Positions 39,256 through 51,466 of a stretch of DNA of 64,000 bases are shown here, piece after piece. Made by a program: the position numbers and the translations under genes. Within the stretch, counting starts at the first letter, position 1, and every line of letters begins with the position of its first letter. The notes below the pieces were generated by a model, which did no database searches, was not told the origin of the DNA, and was given only the letters and a program-made list of their open reading frames with translations. The DNA comes from Lanius collurio. Its lineage: Eukaryota; Chordata; Aves; Passeriformes; Laniidae. The stretch spans positions 2,232,917-2,296,916 of the forward strand of contig JACBWW010000070.1 in assembly GCA_020086605.1 (NCBI GenBank). Reading direction: 5' to 3'.

Positions 39256-40842
39256 ATGGGATCAGAAAAGCAGTGAGTAAACAGATCACCACAGTTCATC
39301 ACTACTTTTGTCCAAATATTTAGAACTACAAGATAGGTAAACTAATACCTGACTAGGAAGATACTCAATATCATGCTTTCATGCACTGTGCATCAAATTG
39401 AATCTACTTTCTTCAGCAAGCTTTTGAAATATATAATTGATTAAATCTCTGTCCATTTCTAGTACAGTTACAAATGAAATTGCATTCTGGTTAATAACAT
39501 ATTTCCATTTCTAATGAAAGGCAGTAGTGTTTGCACTGACTAGATAGTTCTCACTATTCTTAGAACTCTTCTCTCCTAAGTCTTGGCTCAACTAGTTTTA
39601 TCTTGTAAGAATTCCCTAGTGATAAGGGAATCCCTGTCTCCCATCTTAGCAGTATAAACATAGCCTATCAGACAGGCTACAAGAGGTTGAGAGAAATCTG
39701 TCTGGCATGCAGGAAGGATAGTATGTGAACCTTGTGGCAGGCCACAGGTGCTAAGGAGAGCAAGGCTAGATTGTGTTCAGCTCAGAACTGTAGAAGGCAC
39801 ATTCTGATTTGGTAGAGAAGAAGGATGAGAAAAGAGAAGTGGCTAAAAGGGTAATGGGATGAAATCAGGCTGGAGTAAGGACAAACAATATACAAGGGGT
39901 TAGATTTTCTATGAGAGGATAAAGAGTTCAATCAAGGGATGAAATAGGATCCCAGGTTTGTTAGTCCTATAAATTTTCTTATAACAGATAATATTAACAT
40001 CGTAGGATTATGAACCTCATATAAAAAGACTGGGGTCTTTTATGGATAAGGTTACACTATTTGATAATTGTATATAATGATGAAGCAGAATAATGAAGTA
40101 GACTATGATGGATTTGTTCATGTACAGCTTCAGCGAAAGTGACATGAAACTCGATCAAGTCAGACTTGGAAATAAGTACATATAACTAATATCTAGAACA
40201 CATTGAAAATTTATCAATTTCATGGAGGTTGGGACTACTCAAACAATTCCAAAGTAAGCAGTCTTAGGACACTTACAGAATCTCCTAACTCTTTCTTAGA
40301 AAAATATAAAATAATGATGGATCTGACAGGAGTTGAAGCAAAAGCTGAGACTTGCATATGCTTGATAAAAGCTTACTTTAGATTTAAATGTTTACATTTA
40401 CAGAGAACTTAAAATAGTACCTTTAAATTTTGATGTATTTGGTTCAATGCTTCTTTAAAATATTAAATACAGGATTCTGCAAGCATCATGGGACCAAATT
40501 GACAGACCAACATAGATGACAGCAATTAGAGAATTTATATTTCTCGAGATAATGACAATAATGACTCTAATTTTTTTCTTACTAAATGGGGTAACTCTAG
40601 GGGTAGGTACTAAGGGAAAACAGGTGGGATGGAAAATGTCTTTCATAATTTCATAATTCAAAAGATAGTAATGTAGATTCTTGTTATATTCTGTGATTCA
40701 AACTATACCCATAGAACCAATCTTTCAAGAACAGACTTATCCTATTGCCAAACAGATGAAATTTACTGTGGTACGTCTTTGCCTAGCTTGAAGAAAAGAT
40801 TAAATATTTAATCACAATGCAAATCTAAGTAATAAAAGATAG
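39256..40842. other. AT-rich DNA, no recognised gene
   Basis: Only short open frames without motifs are present. No transposon is recognised. Confidence 0.65.
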
Positions 40843-41239
40843 TGTACTGGAATTGTCTGGCTGGGATGGAGTTAATTTGCTTTATCATAACCTGTATGGT
40901 GTTGTGGTTTGGATTTGTGACTAGAACAGTGTTGATAACATACCAGTATTTTTGCTGTCGCTGGACAACCCTTGTACAGCATCAAGGGTTTTTTTTTTTT
41001 GTTTTTTTCTACTCTGCCCCACAAGTGAGAAGGGTCAATACTTCCACTGCCAGTGGGTTGAAGTGAATAAATTACCTCTTTGCTTGCATACTCAGCCTTT
41101 TCTTCACCTACTGAAGAGTGTCTCTCTGAGTCCATGAGGCCTCTTGCCTTCTACTTTTTTCCCCATCCTGAAGGAGACGAGATTGAGCAAGCAGTGGCAT
41201 GGGTGCCTAACTGCTGACAGGAATCAGCTTACCACAAAA
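40843..41239 (+). mobile_element. Solo LTR (songbird ERVL-type), internally deleted
   Basis: The 5' part reads TGTACTGG...GGCTGGGATGGAGTTAATTTGC, CTGTATGGTGTTGTGGTTTGGATTTGTGACT, AACAGTGTTGATAACATACCAG and CAGCATCAAGG, then CACTCTGCCCCAC-like text. This is the start of a very common songbird LTR. The 3' part reads CTCAGCCTTTTCTTCACCTACTG, ATCCTGAAGGAGACGAGATTGAGC and TAACTGCTGACAGGAATCAGC. It corresponds to the 3' end of that LTR in degraded form. The middle (roughly the promoter and R region) is missing, giving about 400 bp instead of about 570. No target duplication is clear. It is the same family as the elements at 55276-55843 and 63651-64000. Confidence 0.85.
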
Positions 41240-44185
41240 GTATATATAAAAGAGCAGACAATAAAAGATTAAATATTTATTCAATGTGAGGCTTCTCTAC
41301 TTCCATGATTTCATAAGCATATGCTTGTTTTATGGTTGATAGTATTGCAGTCATGTTAGATTTCAGTATGTTTTTTGAGTGAGAACTTGTCTTTAGTTCA
41401 AACTGAGTTAGGTATTGACTGAACCAGGAGAAGAAAGCAATGTAAAACTAACAAGGGAGAGAATGGATAGCTGAGAAGTAAGTTTATTACAAGCTAGCAA
41501 ACAAGCACAAATACTTTATATTGTAAACTCTTCTACACCAAACAAGGCAGAACAGTCCCTGTTGTCAATAATCATAAGGGAAAGACAAGTAAGAGATGTT
41601 ACCAGGAAAAAAAATTGCTGAAAACCTGAGAGAAAAATTTGCGCCAATTTTCTCCTGCAACATTTAAAAATAGATATTTTAAGCACAGTTTTCTGCTGAA
41701 TCAAAAAATGAAGAGTTCATAATTACAAATTCCTAAGTGTATTTTTAAATGCTCTATAGGCACACTGGTTTGTGCCAGTCACTTTCATAAACCCATTATG
41801 CCAAGTAAGTCAAGTTGCAGACTAGCACTTTGTCACTGTTTTACCATGATCAATCACAAAATACTTCTCACACATTTTTAATGCTTTTTCCTTTAAGCAA
41901 TACTAATATCTAAAGTTCTCTTAAAGTAACATTAACTATAAAATTAAAATTATAAACCTAACTGTGAAAAAATGAAACTGCAAATTGTTCATGCTACTGA
42001 GACAGGACAACAATGTTGTGTAGATACTTGTGCATGTGTTCCTTCATTCTACTTAGAATTTACAGCTCCATCTGCTTAGATTAGTTTTCATATGTTAAAT
42101 GACTAGGAAGTTTTCACAGGAAGATTTACTTACTGTTTTTTCAGTCCTTGCACTTAAAATTTCAATCACAGATATTCTTCTCTAAATTTCCAGTAAATTT
42201 ACCAGTATGCATATATGGAAAGTAATTGGATTACTTTCAGTCCCCACATCCTCTCTTTGTAACAAAAAAGTCATGGAAGTCACCCTCAGATTTTTTTGTT
42301 ATCTATTATAGTCTCTGTAGACATTATTCCCATTATCTGGAAAAGCACGTCTTTGGTGCAGTGGAAAAATTCTAGCTCTGCAGCTGGCACACAGCAGTTT
42401 TCAGGACCCTTAGCATTTTCCTGAAATCAGAACTTTTTTTTTTTTTTTTTTTTTTTCCTGTGACCTGAAAAGTGCAGTACACTAAAAACCTCCATGTTCT
42501 TTAATTATTATTTAAGCGTTAAGACTAAGACCTCAGTTTTTATTCTATAGTTACATTATTACTGAAAAATAATCTATCGGATAATAATCTGAAAAATGAT
42601 CTATTTTAGATAAGAACTAGCAAAACAGATCTAAAAGATTCTTTAGATATCCAATCTTTTGGGAATTATATGTCACCTAAAGTACATGGAGGCCATTCTC
42701 CACAATCTGTTTCCTGAATTCTTTATCTCTGTGCCTGTTTCAGAGTGTTAGGGAATTGTTCATTCTACAGTTTTAAATAGCTCATCTATTTTCTAGATAC
42801 CATTTGAAATAGAATCCCTGTGGTCCAGGAAAGCCAGAAGAAAATGTTTTGAACTATCATGTCGACTATCAGAGAGTTCTGACAGCAGCATGCAAAATAA
42901 AATAGTGAAAAACTCTTTCACGTGTTTCCTCTTGAGGTGATCAGCAAGAACTCATTCACAGAACTTCCCATCCCATTTTGTAAATGTTGCTCCAACAGGT
43001 TATGCTGAGGTTTTAATAGGACTTTAATCTAAAAAAAGAAGAGAAAAATATGCTTGAAAGATAAATAGTATAAGCTCTCATTTTATTCAATATAACTTTA
43101 CTATATTTCAAGGTTTATGTGACATATAGAGGTAAAAACTGTATGTACTTTAATAATAAAAGTAGGTCCCTGTGGTGTATCCCTTTACAGTTTACTTAAG
43201 GGATGGAAATACTTCGCTACAGTCAGTGTCACCATTAAACACTTATTTAAAAGCTGTGGGAATTTTAAACAAATGTGGTTAAAGCACAAAACCACACTGA
43301 AGTTCATGTCAAATGATGGGTCAGTAAGATGAATTTAGGATTCAGTTTCTGTTTATAAGACAGCATGTGTTCAAGGCCAGAATGAGGATAGAATTTAGAT
43401 GTTCCAAGGTCTTGGAAGTTGTTGTCACAACATCATAACCACAGGGTCTAGAAACTTAAAACGAATTACTCTTGTCCTGAAACTATTACTATACTGGACT
43501 ACAGTTTTTATATCTGATTTACAAACTGCTGATTTTTTAAAATAACTTCCCTCAAAAAATGAAACTTTAAAAAGATAGCTTTAAGAAGATAACCATCTTA
43601 ATTTAAAGAAAGTCCTGTGCTTGCTCTTAAAACAGTTGCAACTTCTCAAATACAGCAAAATTTATCTGATATATTCAGATATGACTAATATTGAACAAAA
43701 TACTTGAAATATATGTAATGTCTTTAAACTACAACTAAATTAGCTTCCTCGATTGATATAATTAGGCAAATTACTCAAAAAAGAAAATTACAAAAAAAAC
43801 ATAGAAACTGCAAAACCACATGTTTTTAAGCAGTAAATTTATTAGTACGGTAAGTAGAGATAATGTCATTTTCTGTTTATTTAAGCCTGGTTACCACAGT
43901 GCTGTGCATTTCTTAGAGATTCCTGAGTCAGAAGCAGTGATTTTGTTCTAACATTGATCTATTACATAAAAAGACTTTCAGAATAAAATATTTTCAATTT
44001 TTGAGATGGAGACTTCAAGAAGACACTCAAAATTCTTTGCAAGTACAGCCTCTAATAAGAACTTTTCATTCTTAGATAAGATTTGTAACTGCATTTTCTA
44101 AGACAAACCTCTGAAAACTAGACAGCAGACAAGTACAAGTTAGGGGGTTCAAATCAAGAGTAACTGCACAGAATCTTATGTCATA
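41240..44185. other. AT-rich DNA, no recognised gene
   Basis: There is no recognised gene or element. A poly-T run of about 23 bases lies at 42434-42456. Confidence 0.65.
42434..42456. repeat. Poly-T run
   Basis: About 23 consecutive T residues. Confidence 0.92.
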
Positions 44186-44245
44186 CAGAAAGTTAGACTA
44201 GATCTTTTAGCAATCCTTTCTGTTTTGATAATCCATGAATAGATG
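44186..44245 (+). mobile_element. Decayed CR1 3' tail
   Basis: AGTTAGACTAGATCTTTTAGCAATCCTTTCTG followed by GATAATCCATGAATAGATG keeps the spacing of the CR1 3' end (GGTTGGACTAGATGATCTTTAAGGTCCCTTC, then the ATTCTATGATT repeat). Divergence is high and no upstream CR1 body is evident, so this is an old, uncertain relic. Confidence 0.5.
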
Positions 44246-45537
44246 AATTTTGAAGGTTTTAATTTTACTCCTCTTTACAAACCCTCACTCTAGGAAAGCA
44301 CTGGAAAAGAGTTGGCGGCAGAAAATAATCAAAATTAGGTTGGCAGTTTTTGCAAGTGCATGAAAGTCTAAGCTTTTTAATGATGCTGGAAAGTATTATG
44401 TGATCTTTAAAAGAGGAAAATTAACAATAGAATATGATGAATTTTTGGTAGCAATTAGGCTATGTCCTTTGACAGACAAATTTGGGCAAATAATCTGGTA
44501 TTTAAATTGGTAGATAACAGCAGATAGTTGTACAATTAGGACTCTGGTTACTCAGATCCCATAATTCCATTAGCAAATGTCAGTAACATGTAGCAATTAT
44601 AGATGGGAGCTAGAAAGTTCAAATGTGTTTGTTATAAGCTTATATGGTTCTGATGCAGTTTGTGGGAATTTCAAGTTTGCAGTTTATTGAGACCTTTGTT
44701 ATTTGCGATTTCTTATATTCAAGTTGCCAGCCATATGAGAAGAACAGAACAATCTGCCTGTGCCAATGCAGAATGTAGGCTTTGCTATGTACCTACTTAA
44801 ATGTAATGGCCATTGATTTCCTTTCTGAGAGTCTCTGGTATTTTATAATGCATGTAAGGCAGCATATCAATTCTGTACTTATTTAAAGCCCCATGCCAAA
44901 ACTACAGACCATCCTGAATAGATTGTTGGCTCAATACCATGACAAAATTGTACTTAGAGCAAGAAAATTTAGGTGATTGGAACCTTATTTGTACAACCCC
45001 AGGAATCCAAGACAAGCAGAAATTCATTCTTAACAATTACTATTCTCTTGTAACATATTCAGCAAAAAATGATAGGCCAACTATTCAGTGTCTACAGAAA
45101 TAAAAAAATCTGTGTTGCAGAATGCTATCAGGATTACATTTCCCCTATCCTCCCTCTACACCCTCCTGCCCTGCTTTTTTTCTCTTATTTATAAAGAAGT
45201 TGTGCTTCAAGGAGAAACTTCACATTTTTCTGAAACACGTGTTATCCTAATGTAATAAGGCTGGGGGTTCTCCCAGCCGGTGCTGGCTGGGGTCAGAGGC
45301 TCAGACCCAAGAAGCCGTAGCAGACCCAGAGAGGTGATCCCGTGAGGAACCGTCTCCCAGGGGGTCGTGGCTTCTCTCAGCCCTCGGCCGGGGTTGCCTG
45401 CAGAGATGCCTGGCTCAGCAGCCATCAGCTCTCAGTGATTCAGGGAGTGATTTCAGCTCAGCTCTGCAAGGCAAACCCCCCTGGCCAGGCCCGGACAGAG
45501 AGAGGAGAGGTCCTGCTGGTGGTTCCACAGAAGTCGC

Positions 45538-45543
45538 TTTATT
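45538..45543 (-). promoter_or_regulatory. LTR polyadenylation signal AATAAA
   Basis: AATAAA on the minus strand lies about 65 bases downstream (in transcription sense) of the TATA-like box at 45605-45613, as expected for the R region of a compact LTR. Confidence 0.65.
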
Positions 45544-45604
45544 CTTCCATCTTCCGCGAAGGGGTGACCAGAGACGGATCCTCCCCAACTCGGGGCAGAG
45601 GGGT

Positions 45605-45613
45605 CTCTTTTAT
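45605..45613 (-). promoter_or_regulatory. LTR TATA-box-like element
   Basis: CATAAAAGA on the minus strand sits within GC-rich LTR sequence, upstream of the AATAAA. It is the best candidate core promoter of the LTR. Activity is not known. Confidence 0.6.
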
Positions 45614-45782
45614 GGGGGTACAGAGGTGGGTGTGCAAGGGTGAGAAACCAATGGGTATTAGGGTATTTTACATAGAGTTTCCTAGAGGATCATGGGTCTG
45701 TCTTCTCTCGCCAGTAACCACAAAATTCCCTCTTTCCCCAAGAGGGGCCTGCAGGGGGATTGTGTGACCTCCTTATCTCCAG

Positions 45783-45891
45783 GCCTTCCTGCCAGGGCAG
45801 GGGCCTGTCAGACCCCATGTCTGGAGATTGTGCAGTTCCCTTTATCTAAACAAGGGCTTCCTGCCAGGACAGGGGCTTGTCAGACCCTACA
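45783..45891 (-). repeat. Direct repeat in LTR U3 (two copies of about 35 bp)
   Basis: 45783-45817 and 45856-45891 both read GC(C)TTCCTGCCAGG.CAGGGGC.TGTCAGACCC on the plus strand. They differ at only a few positions and are 73 bases apart. They form the start of the U3 region, where repeated enhancer blocks are common in retroviral LTRs. An enhancer role is inferred. Confidence 0.8.
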
Positions 45892-47682
45892 TTATCCCAT
45901 TAAAAAAAAAAAAAAATATGTAAGGGGAAAGACTGGAGCAGTCTTAATGGAAGAAGTAGCTGTTAATCTGAGTCCATCTGGGGAAAAACCTCAAATTACT
46001 GGGTGATATAATGAACAAATCACCCTGTTTATAAACATATTTGTCTACTATTTGGACAACTGACACTGTAAAACCAAATGAATCTGAGCTTCGTAATATA
46101 ATCCATATATCACAGTACAAGTCGTTGAACTTCTAAGAGTGAGTTACTGACCTATTTCTTTGCTTTCTTTCTCTTAAGAAACTAGTTTATTGCTGTCTGG
46201 AAGTAAATATGGTTTATTTTAAAGATTTTTCTTACTGCATTTTGTCATTCATACAATGGAGATGTGAAAGCTAGCATAGGAATGTTGTGGATGGCTACAA
46301 AGGCAGTGTTTACTTCTCTGTGGCAAAAATAAAAAAAGCATGCTTTGCCACTTTAAACAGTCCTTTTATTTTCCAAGTTGTGTATTAAACTAACTACTCA
46401 AGCCAGTGATGCCATCTGTCTTATTATGAATTGCAATGTAAAAATAATTTACTACAGAAAATTTTCAAAAATTTAATTTAATTTTATTTTAAAGCTAAAT
46501 ATTTGTAATTATGTCTTTGGCTGTTTGCATTTATAAAGTTTTGGTCTTGTACTCCTTCTAATTAATTGAAAATCCATTTCTGAAAGCTATTTAATTTGTG
46601 CCCTGCTACAGTCCTACAAATACACAGCAAAGGCACAAGGTACAGGTTTGATTTCAAAGCGGCTGTGAAGGTTTCAAGCCATCTTAAAAGTGTTGATCAC
46701 TGCAGACCTTTTGCCCTCTATTCTGTTTTCATCAAGCTAGATTTTTCATTCTATCCTCAGAATTTCCAATCATGCTGGTGAAAGAGGTGGGTGCAAGGGA
46801 ACAAAGTCATAATTCATAACCCTTAGTTTGTCTTTTCTTGAGGCAATGGCAATGTGGAGGATGCTTCAGTCGCTACCTTTTGGCAGTGATTCTTGTTGAA
46901 GTGCTTGGCATGGAAGGATACCTGTAAGACAGAAGCCTGCATTCTTTCTGCCAAATGATAATTCCTGGTAAAGATTCCTAAATTAGGGGCCACACCTGCT
47001 CATTTCAGACAGCCTATGAATTCCCAAATGCAAAGACAATTCCAATATGGAGATTAAACTATACAACTTATTAAATAAAACAAAAATAAAAAAGTAGGTA
47101 GCATGTGGGACATAGATAAGTTATGGCAGAAATCTGGGTGTTACTGGGGGATTTTGTACATAGCCGACATGTACAAGCACCAGAACATGTTTTATGATAT
47201 GTAGCTTCATTTCTGGTTGCAGAGCACCAATTCCTTTCTCAAAATAGTTTAAAAATCATCACTATTCGATATCACTCTAAGCTTGATCTCTGCAAACTCA
47301 TTATAAAATCTACTGTCTACATCTATACTCTTGAGAAAGTCAGGGTAGAAGTTCAAGCACTGATAATCCACAGTACTCTGCCAATGTTAGCTTAATTGTT
47401 GAGCACAATCTTGCTTCTGTCAACAGGTGTTCCCAGAAATATGGCAAAAACTCTGATCAGAAGCCATCAGCTGCAAGACCCTTTTCAAGGGGAAGTGGGA
47501 TTGTAATAAGGTTTGGCCCCATAAAAAATACCACTGTGTTGGAGTTCATTATCATAATATTGTTGTAAGCATTTTGCTAGAAAAAAAAATGAAAAAAAAT
47601 AGTTCTTTACTACACCTCATCTGTCTTAGCAGATGAACATGACTCTTTTGACAACCACATCTTCAGCAAAAATTTTAAATCG
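45892..47682. other. AT-rich DNA, no recognised gene
   Basis: Apart from a 14-base A run just after the LTR flank (45901-45915) nothing is recognised. Confidence 0.65.
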
Positions 47683-47774
47683 TAGAATATCCTGAGCTGG
47701 AAGGGACCCAGAAGGATCATCCATTCCAACACCTGGTCCTGGATAGAACCATCCCCAAGAGTCACACCATGTGC
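47683..47774 (-). mobile_element. CR1 3' end fragment, minus strand
   Basis: TAGAATATCCTGAGCTGGAAGGGACCC, AGGATCATCCATTCCAACACCTGGTCCTG and GTCACACCATG are the reverse complement of a CR1 3' end, with the terminus at 47683 and the 5' truncation at about 47774. The truncation point directly abuts an 81-bp segment that recurs near 50.9 kb. Confidence 0.9.
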
Positions 47775-47855
47775 TAGGAGTTTAAACCTTTCTCATTCTG
47801 GAGTCATTTACTGGAAAAATATTAATCCTCATTTGAGTGTGATAGCCATTAAGCA
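47775..47855. repeat. 81-bp dispersed repeat, copy A (abuts CR1)
   Basis: TAGGAGTTTAAACC through GCCATTAAGCA matches 50897-50978 with about four differences (one of them a single-base gap). The match starts at the CR1 truncation point and stops at 47855. ATTTTA occurs immediately after it (47855-47860) and just before the CR1 end (47672-47677), which could be a short target duplication around the joined unit. Confidence 0.92.
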
Positions 47856-47860
47856 TTTTA

Positions 47861-50800
47861 CTGTGTGCTCTGTAGTAATTGTCTCTCATTGCTATCTATT
47901 TGAAGTATGACACATTAAAAACATAATTAAATATCAACTGAGTAGATTGTCTGGGTTGTCTTTTCCCCCATTTTAGGTTAGTGCCATAGCCACTGAGCTG
48001 TAAAGCCAAAGTGGGAATCAGTCCATGTAACCCATCTGCAATGGAACGTGTGTTGAGGTCTGTCTAGCCCTGTAGTCGTCAGAAGGACATCTAACCTACA
48101 TTAAGAAAGATTAAATTGTCATCCACTGGTGTCCAGGCTTTCAGATAGGTATAATGAAAATACATAAGCAGCTGACTAAGAGGTTTTGGATTTCACTTTC
48201 CTGATTTAAAATATTCTTGTAGCTCTGTATTGTCTTTATTGAAAAATTAGAAACTTTCTTTAGATGGCCTGGATTGCCTTATTGCCAAATTAAGTGCACT
48301 AGATTTCACTCTCATTATCTTGATAATGTTGCAATCTGTTTGGAATCAAAATCGAAAAGTGGTCTAAGTTTTTTTTCTGCAAAATGACCATGAACTGACC
48401 CTTAATAACAAATTTTAATGTGCTCACCTTATTGACAATCATCAGTGAATAACAAAATGGTGCAAAAAGCAATTAACATAAATTAATACATGAATTTTAA
48501 ACAGCAAGATCTTAAAAAAATTCTAGTCAGACACCTACTGACTCAAGATCTAATCTTGTTGCCACTGAAGACAGGTCATGTATTATTTTAATTTCTTCTA
48601 TTAAGCTCGCTTGTCTCCTGTTCTTATAATAGCATATATCACTGTAGTATCTAAGTTTCACTGAGAAAATAGTAACTGCTCTAAAAACTGTCCACTAATG
48701 TAATTTTTTCTCTCTCTGTTTCTCTTAAGGCAATTTAATTTTATTTTTTTGTGTGTGTGTGGTTTTAATCCCATCTTATATATTTCTTTTTCTTTTCTTC
48801 TGTTTTAGCACCTCTTCCATTCCTAAGTACCATCTCCAGTGATATTTGGAAAAGTTTATATATTAATTGAAAGGGTCTTCAATTTAGGTTTATTTTAGTC
48901 TGGTCAGATAAAGTTTTGATCTTGTGTGGAGGTGCCTCTCCCCGCACTACAACAATCTTGTTGTTGAGAAAATGCTGTCCCACTTATTGTTTTTAATCTC
49001 CCCACTTTAACCCCTACAAAAAACAGTTATAAATGCAAGTCATCTTTATGAGGACAGACATACTCTATGAGATATGTCAGGCTTTAGAGATCAACAGAGA
49101 TTAAATTTGAAGGTGGCTGAAATGAGATGACTGTTTCAGGAGTCATCGCATTAAGCAGTGTTCTGGGAGAAGACAGTGGTGATTTTATTGTATTTTTATA
49201 AATAAGGAGATGCCCACATTCTGAATTTGCTTAAAATTTTTACTGTTATGGTGCTGCTACCACAATCCAGACATTAACAAGATTCCAGGGAAATGACAAA
49301 ATGTGATGAACTGTCACTACGAGGATGGGATAGAAGGGTAACTTTTATTATCCACTACTGAAAAGAAATCTTAATTCTCAGTAAAGACTCATCTGGAAGT
49401 CTTGTCTGCAAGAAAATTAAGAAAACAGGTAGCTCACTTGAAATCCACAACTTTAAAGATACTTTATTTCAAATTAGATAGGCTGTTACTGGTGGGTGTT
49501 AACATCAGATGCATATCAAGGAAACTGCAAAGCATAAGAGAAAGATAGAAACAAAGAAAGCTTTCAGGTTAGTTTAAGGACACTAAAACAAATTAGCTGC
49601 TCAATCATAACAAATACATAAGTTTTTTATGTACTCATTAAGACCACTGACACCTTGAAGTGTCTTGTTTATGTATTTTGCAATATCCACAGAACAATTT
49701 AGATTCTCACAGCTGTTGCCAAAAGTCAGTCTTAGTCCATTGCTTTAATTAATCTATGCTCATTATCAGGACAGCAGTCTTTCTATGAACATAAAGTCAA
49801 AGGAGAAGATGTATCATTAGTAGAATTTTTCGAGCAATTTGTAGGATACTAAGACATTAAATATTTTCTACGCTTAGTGAAGTTCTTTGATATGTAACAA
49901 TAACAATGACATCTATAAACACAGTCTTCAAAAAATATTTGAAGATCTGTGAATCTGGTGGATAACATAAAATGCCATTCACACTAACTGCTTCCTCATT
50001 TCTTAATAAATTAAGGGGTGTTGCATAGAACATATGGCTTTATGATGACCTAAATATTCCTCCAAGATTATGAAAAATACCTCTTGTTATAAAAGAAATA
50101 TGTAGTTTCAGCCACTTAGTAAGAAAAGAAAAAGTGGGAAGTGGATTCTATTGTAGAAAAATGCACAACATACTTATCTCTCCCCTTCTTTACCTGTTCC
50201 TCTTTTAATGGATACTATATAGCTACAAGATAGATAATATGAAAACACATGCTGTGTTTATTTTTTTTTTAGGCTGAAATATGTTCTTTACTGGTATTCT
50301 ATTGAAAAGTTAAATACACAACTTAAAATTATATTAGATTTGAATTAAAAGTAGAGAGTCAAGATATGAGGTGAAATTGCAGCAAGAATATTTAATAATC
50401 ATAAACATAGATATTGGGACTCCTACAAATTAATTCTAGATGTTGTATTTAAAAAAAAACCAAACAAACAAATGCACACCTGAATCTGTAAACATGTGGA
50501 TATTCCTATGCACACACTGCCCCTTCTAGAAGTAACAAGTGAACATAGATCTCTCCAATAAACAAATAGTTCTAAAAAATACACTCAGTAATGTTTAAAT
50601 TATCTGCCAGTTAAGAAAGGACAATCAATGACAAAGAAGGGCACAAAGAACTGCAAAACTCCAAGACGGCAGAATGTGTTACATATGTTTTGCCTTTTTT
50701 TTTGCTTTTGTTAAAGGGGTAAACAAGCAGCTCATTCATTTCCTACCAACAGAAAAATGAATAGAGGTGAGGAAGTGGTAATTTTCATCAAAAATATACA

Positions 50801-50896
50801 ACATTATGTATCTGCCACCCTTATGTCTAAAGTATTTCAAATTCATCCTTTTGGTGATCACATGGTGAAAGTTGAAATGGACCAGAATATTATTAT
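47861..50896. other. AT-rich DNA, no recognised gene
   Basis: About 3 kb between the two copies of the 81-bp repeat. Only short spurious open frames and T-rich stretches (for example 48735-48760) are present. Confidence 0.65.
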
Positions 50897-50978
50897 TAGG
50901 ACTTTAAACCTTTCTTATTCTGGAGTCATTTACTGGGAAAAATATTAATCCTCATTTGAGTGTGTTAGCCATTAAGCA
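50897..50978. repeat. Dispersed repeat, copy B
   Basis: TAGGACTTTAAACC through GCCATTAAGCA matches copy A at 47775-47855 at roughly 95 percent by eye. No CR1 sequence lies on either side of this copy, so it is the likelier source sequence. Confidence 0.92.
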
Positions 50979-51423
50979 CACTTAAGGTCTCAAATGGCCA
51001 TGGCAGAAAAGCTTAATGATTCTATCTATAGCATTTATTTTTGGGTTAGATTAAGAGATAAGTTTAATGTCTTAGTGATTTTAATTTGCCTTCTGAGCTG
51101 AAAGGACAGGTATTGAAATTTTAACAAAATCAGCCAAGAATAACTTTCAAGAGGAGCTGGCAATTCATGTTACTGATTAATACTCTGAAAACAAAGTTAA
51201 TTGGATACATAAGAAGCAATCAATATGTTTAAGAATGGGACCTACTGATATTTATCAATTTTTTCTTTACTAATAATGGTTATACTAGGCCTCATAATGA
51301 AGTGTGTATTAAACCTCAATGTACAAAGGGGCCAAAGGACTATTAATTCTAAATAATGCTGCTATTTTGAATTATGCTGAAAAGATGTCACCTTAGTAAA
51401 ATGATGTACACATACTTAGTAAA

Positions 51424-51466
51424 ACAAAAAAAACACAACACCACCACCCACACCACCACCCCCCCA
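51424..51466. repeat. A / (ACC)n low-complexity tract
   Basis: A-rich sequence passes into ACCACCACC units and ends in seven or more C residues. Confidence 0.85.

Larger units (their letters stand above)
45248..45891 (-). mobile_element. Well-preserved solo LTR, probably class II (ERVK-like)
   Basis: The element reads on the minus strand from 45891 (TGTAGGGTCTGACAAGC) to 45248. It is GC- and CpG-rich in an AT-rich region. A TATA-box-like CATAAAAGA lies at 45605-45613 (minus) and an AATAAA polyadenylation signal at 45538-45543 (minus), about 65 bases apart. That spacing fits U3, a short R, then U5. A perfect 6-bp direct repeat TTATCC (45242-45247 and 45892-45897) flanks it. A 6-bp target duplication is typical of class II (alpha/beta-like) avian retroviruses. 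The canonical CA end is reached at 45251, leaving three extra bases before the repeat. No internal viral genes are present, so it is a solo LTR left by recombination. Its state suggests a fairly young insertion. Confidence 0.82.

Noticed and set aside
45342..46006. Open frames of 141 and 104 codons
   Set aside because: They run antisense through the solo LTR, whose transcription sense is the minus strand. LTR DNA is non-coding here.
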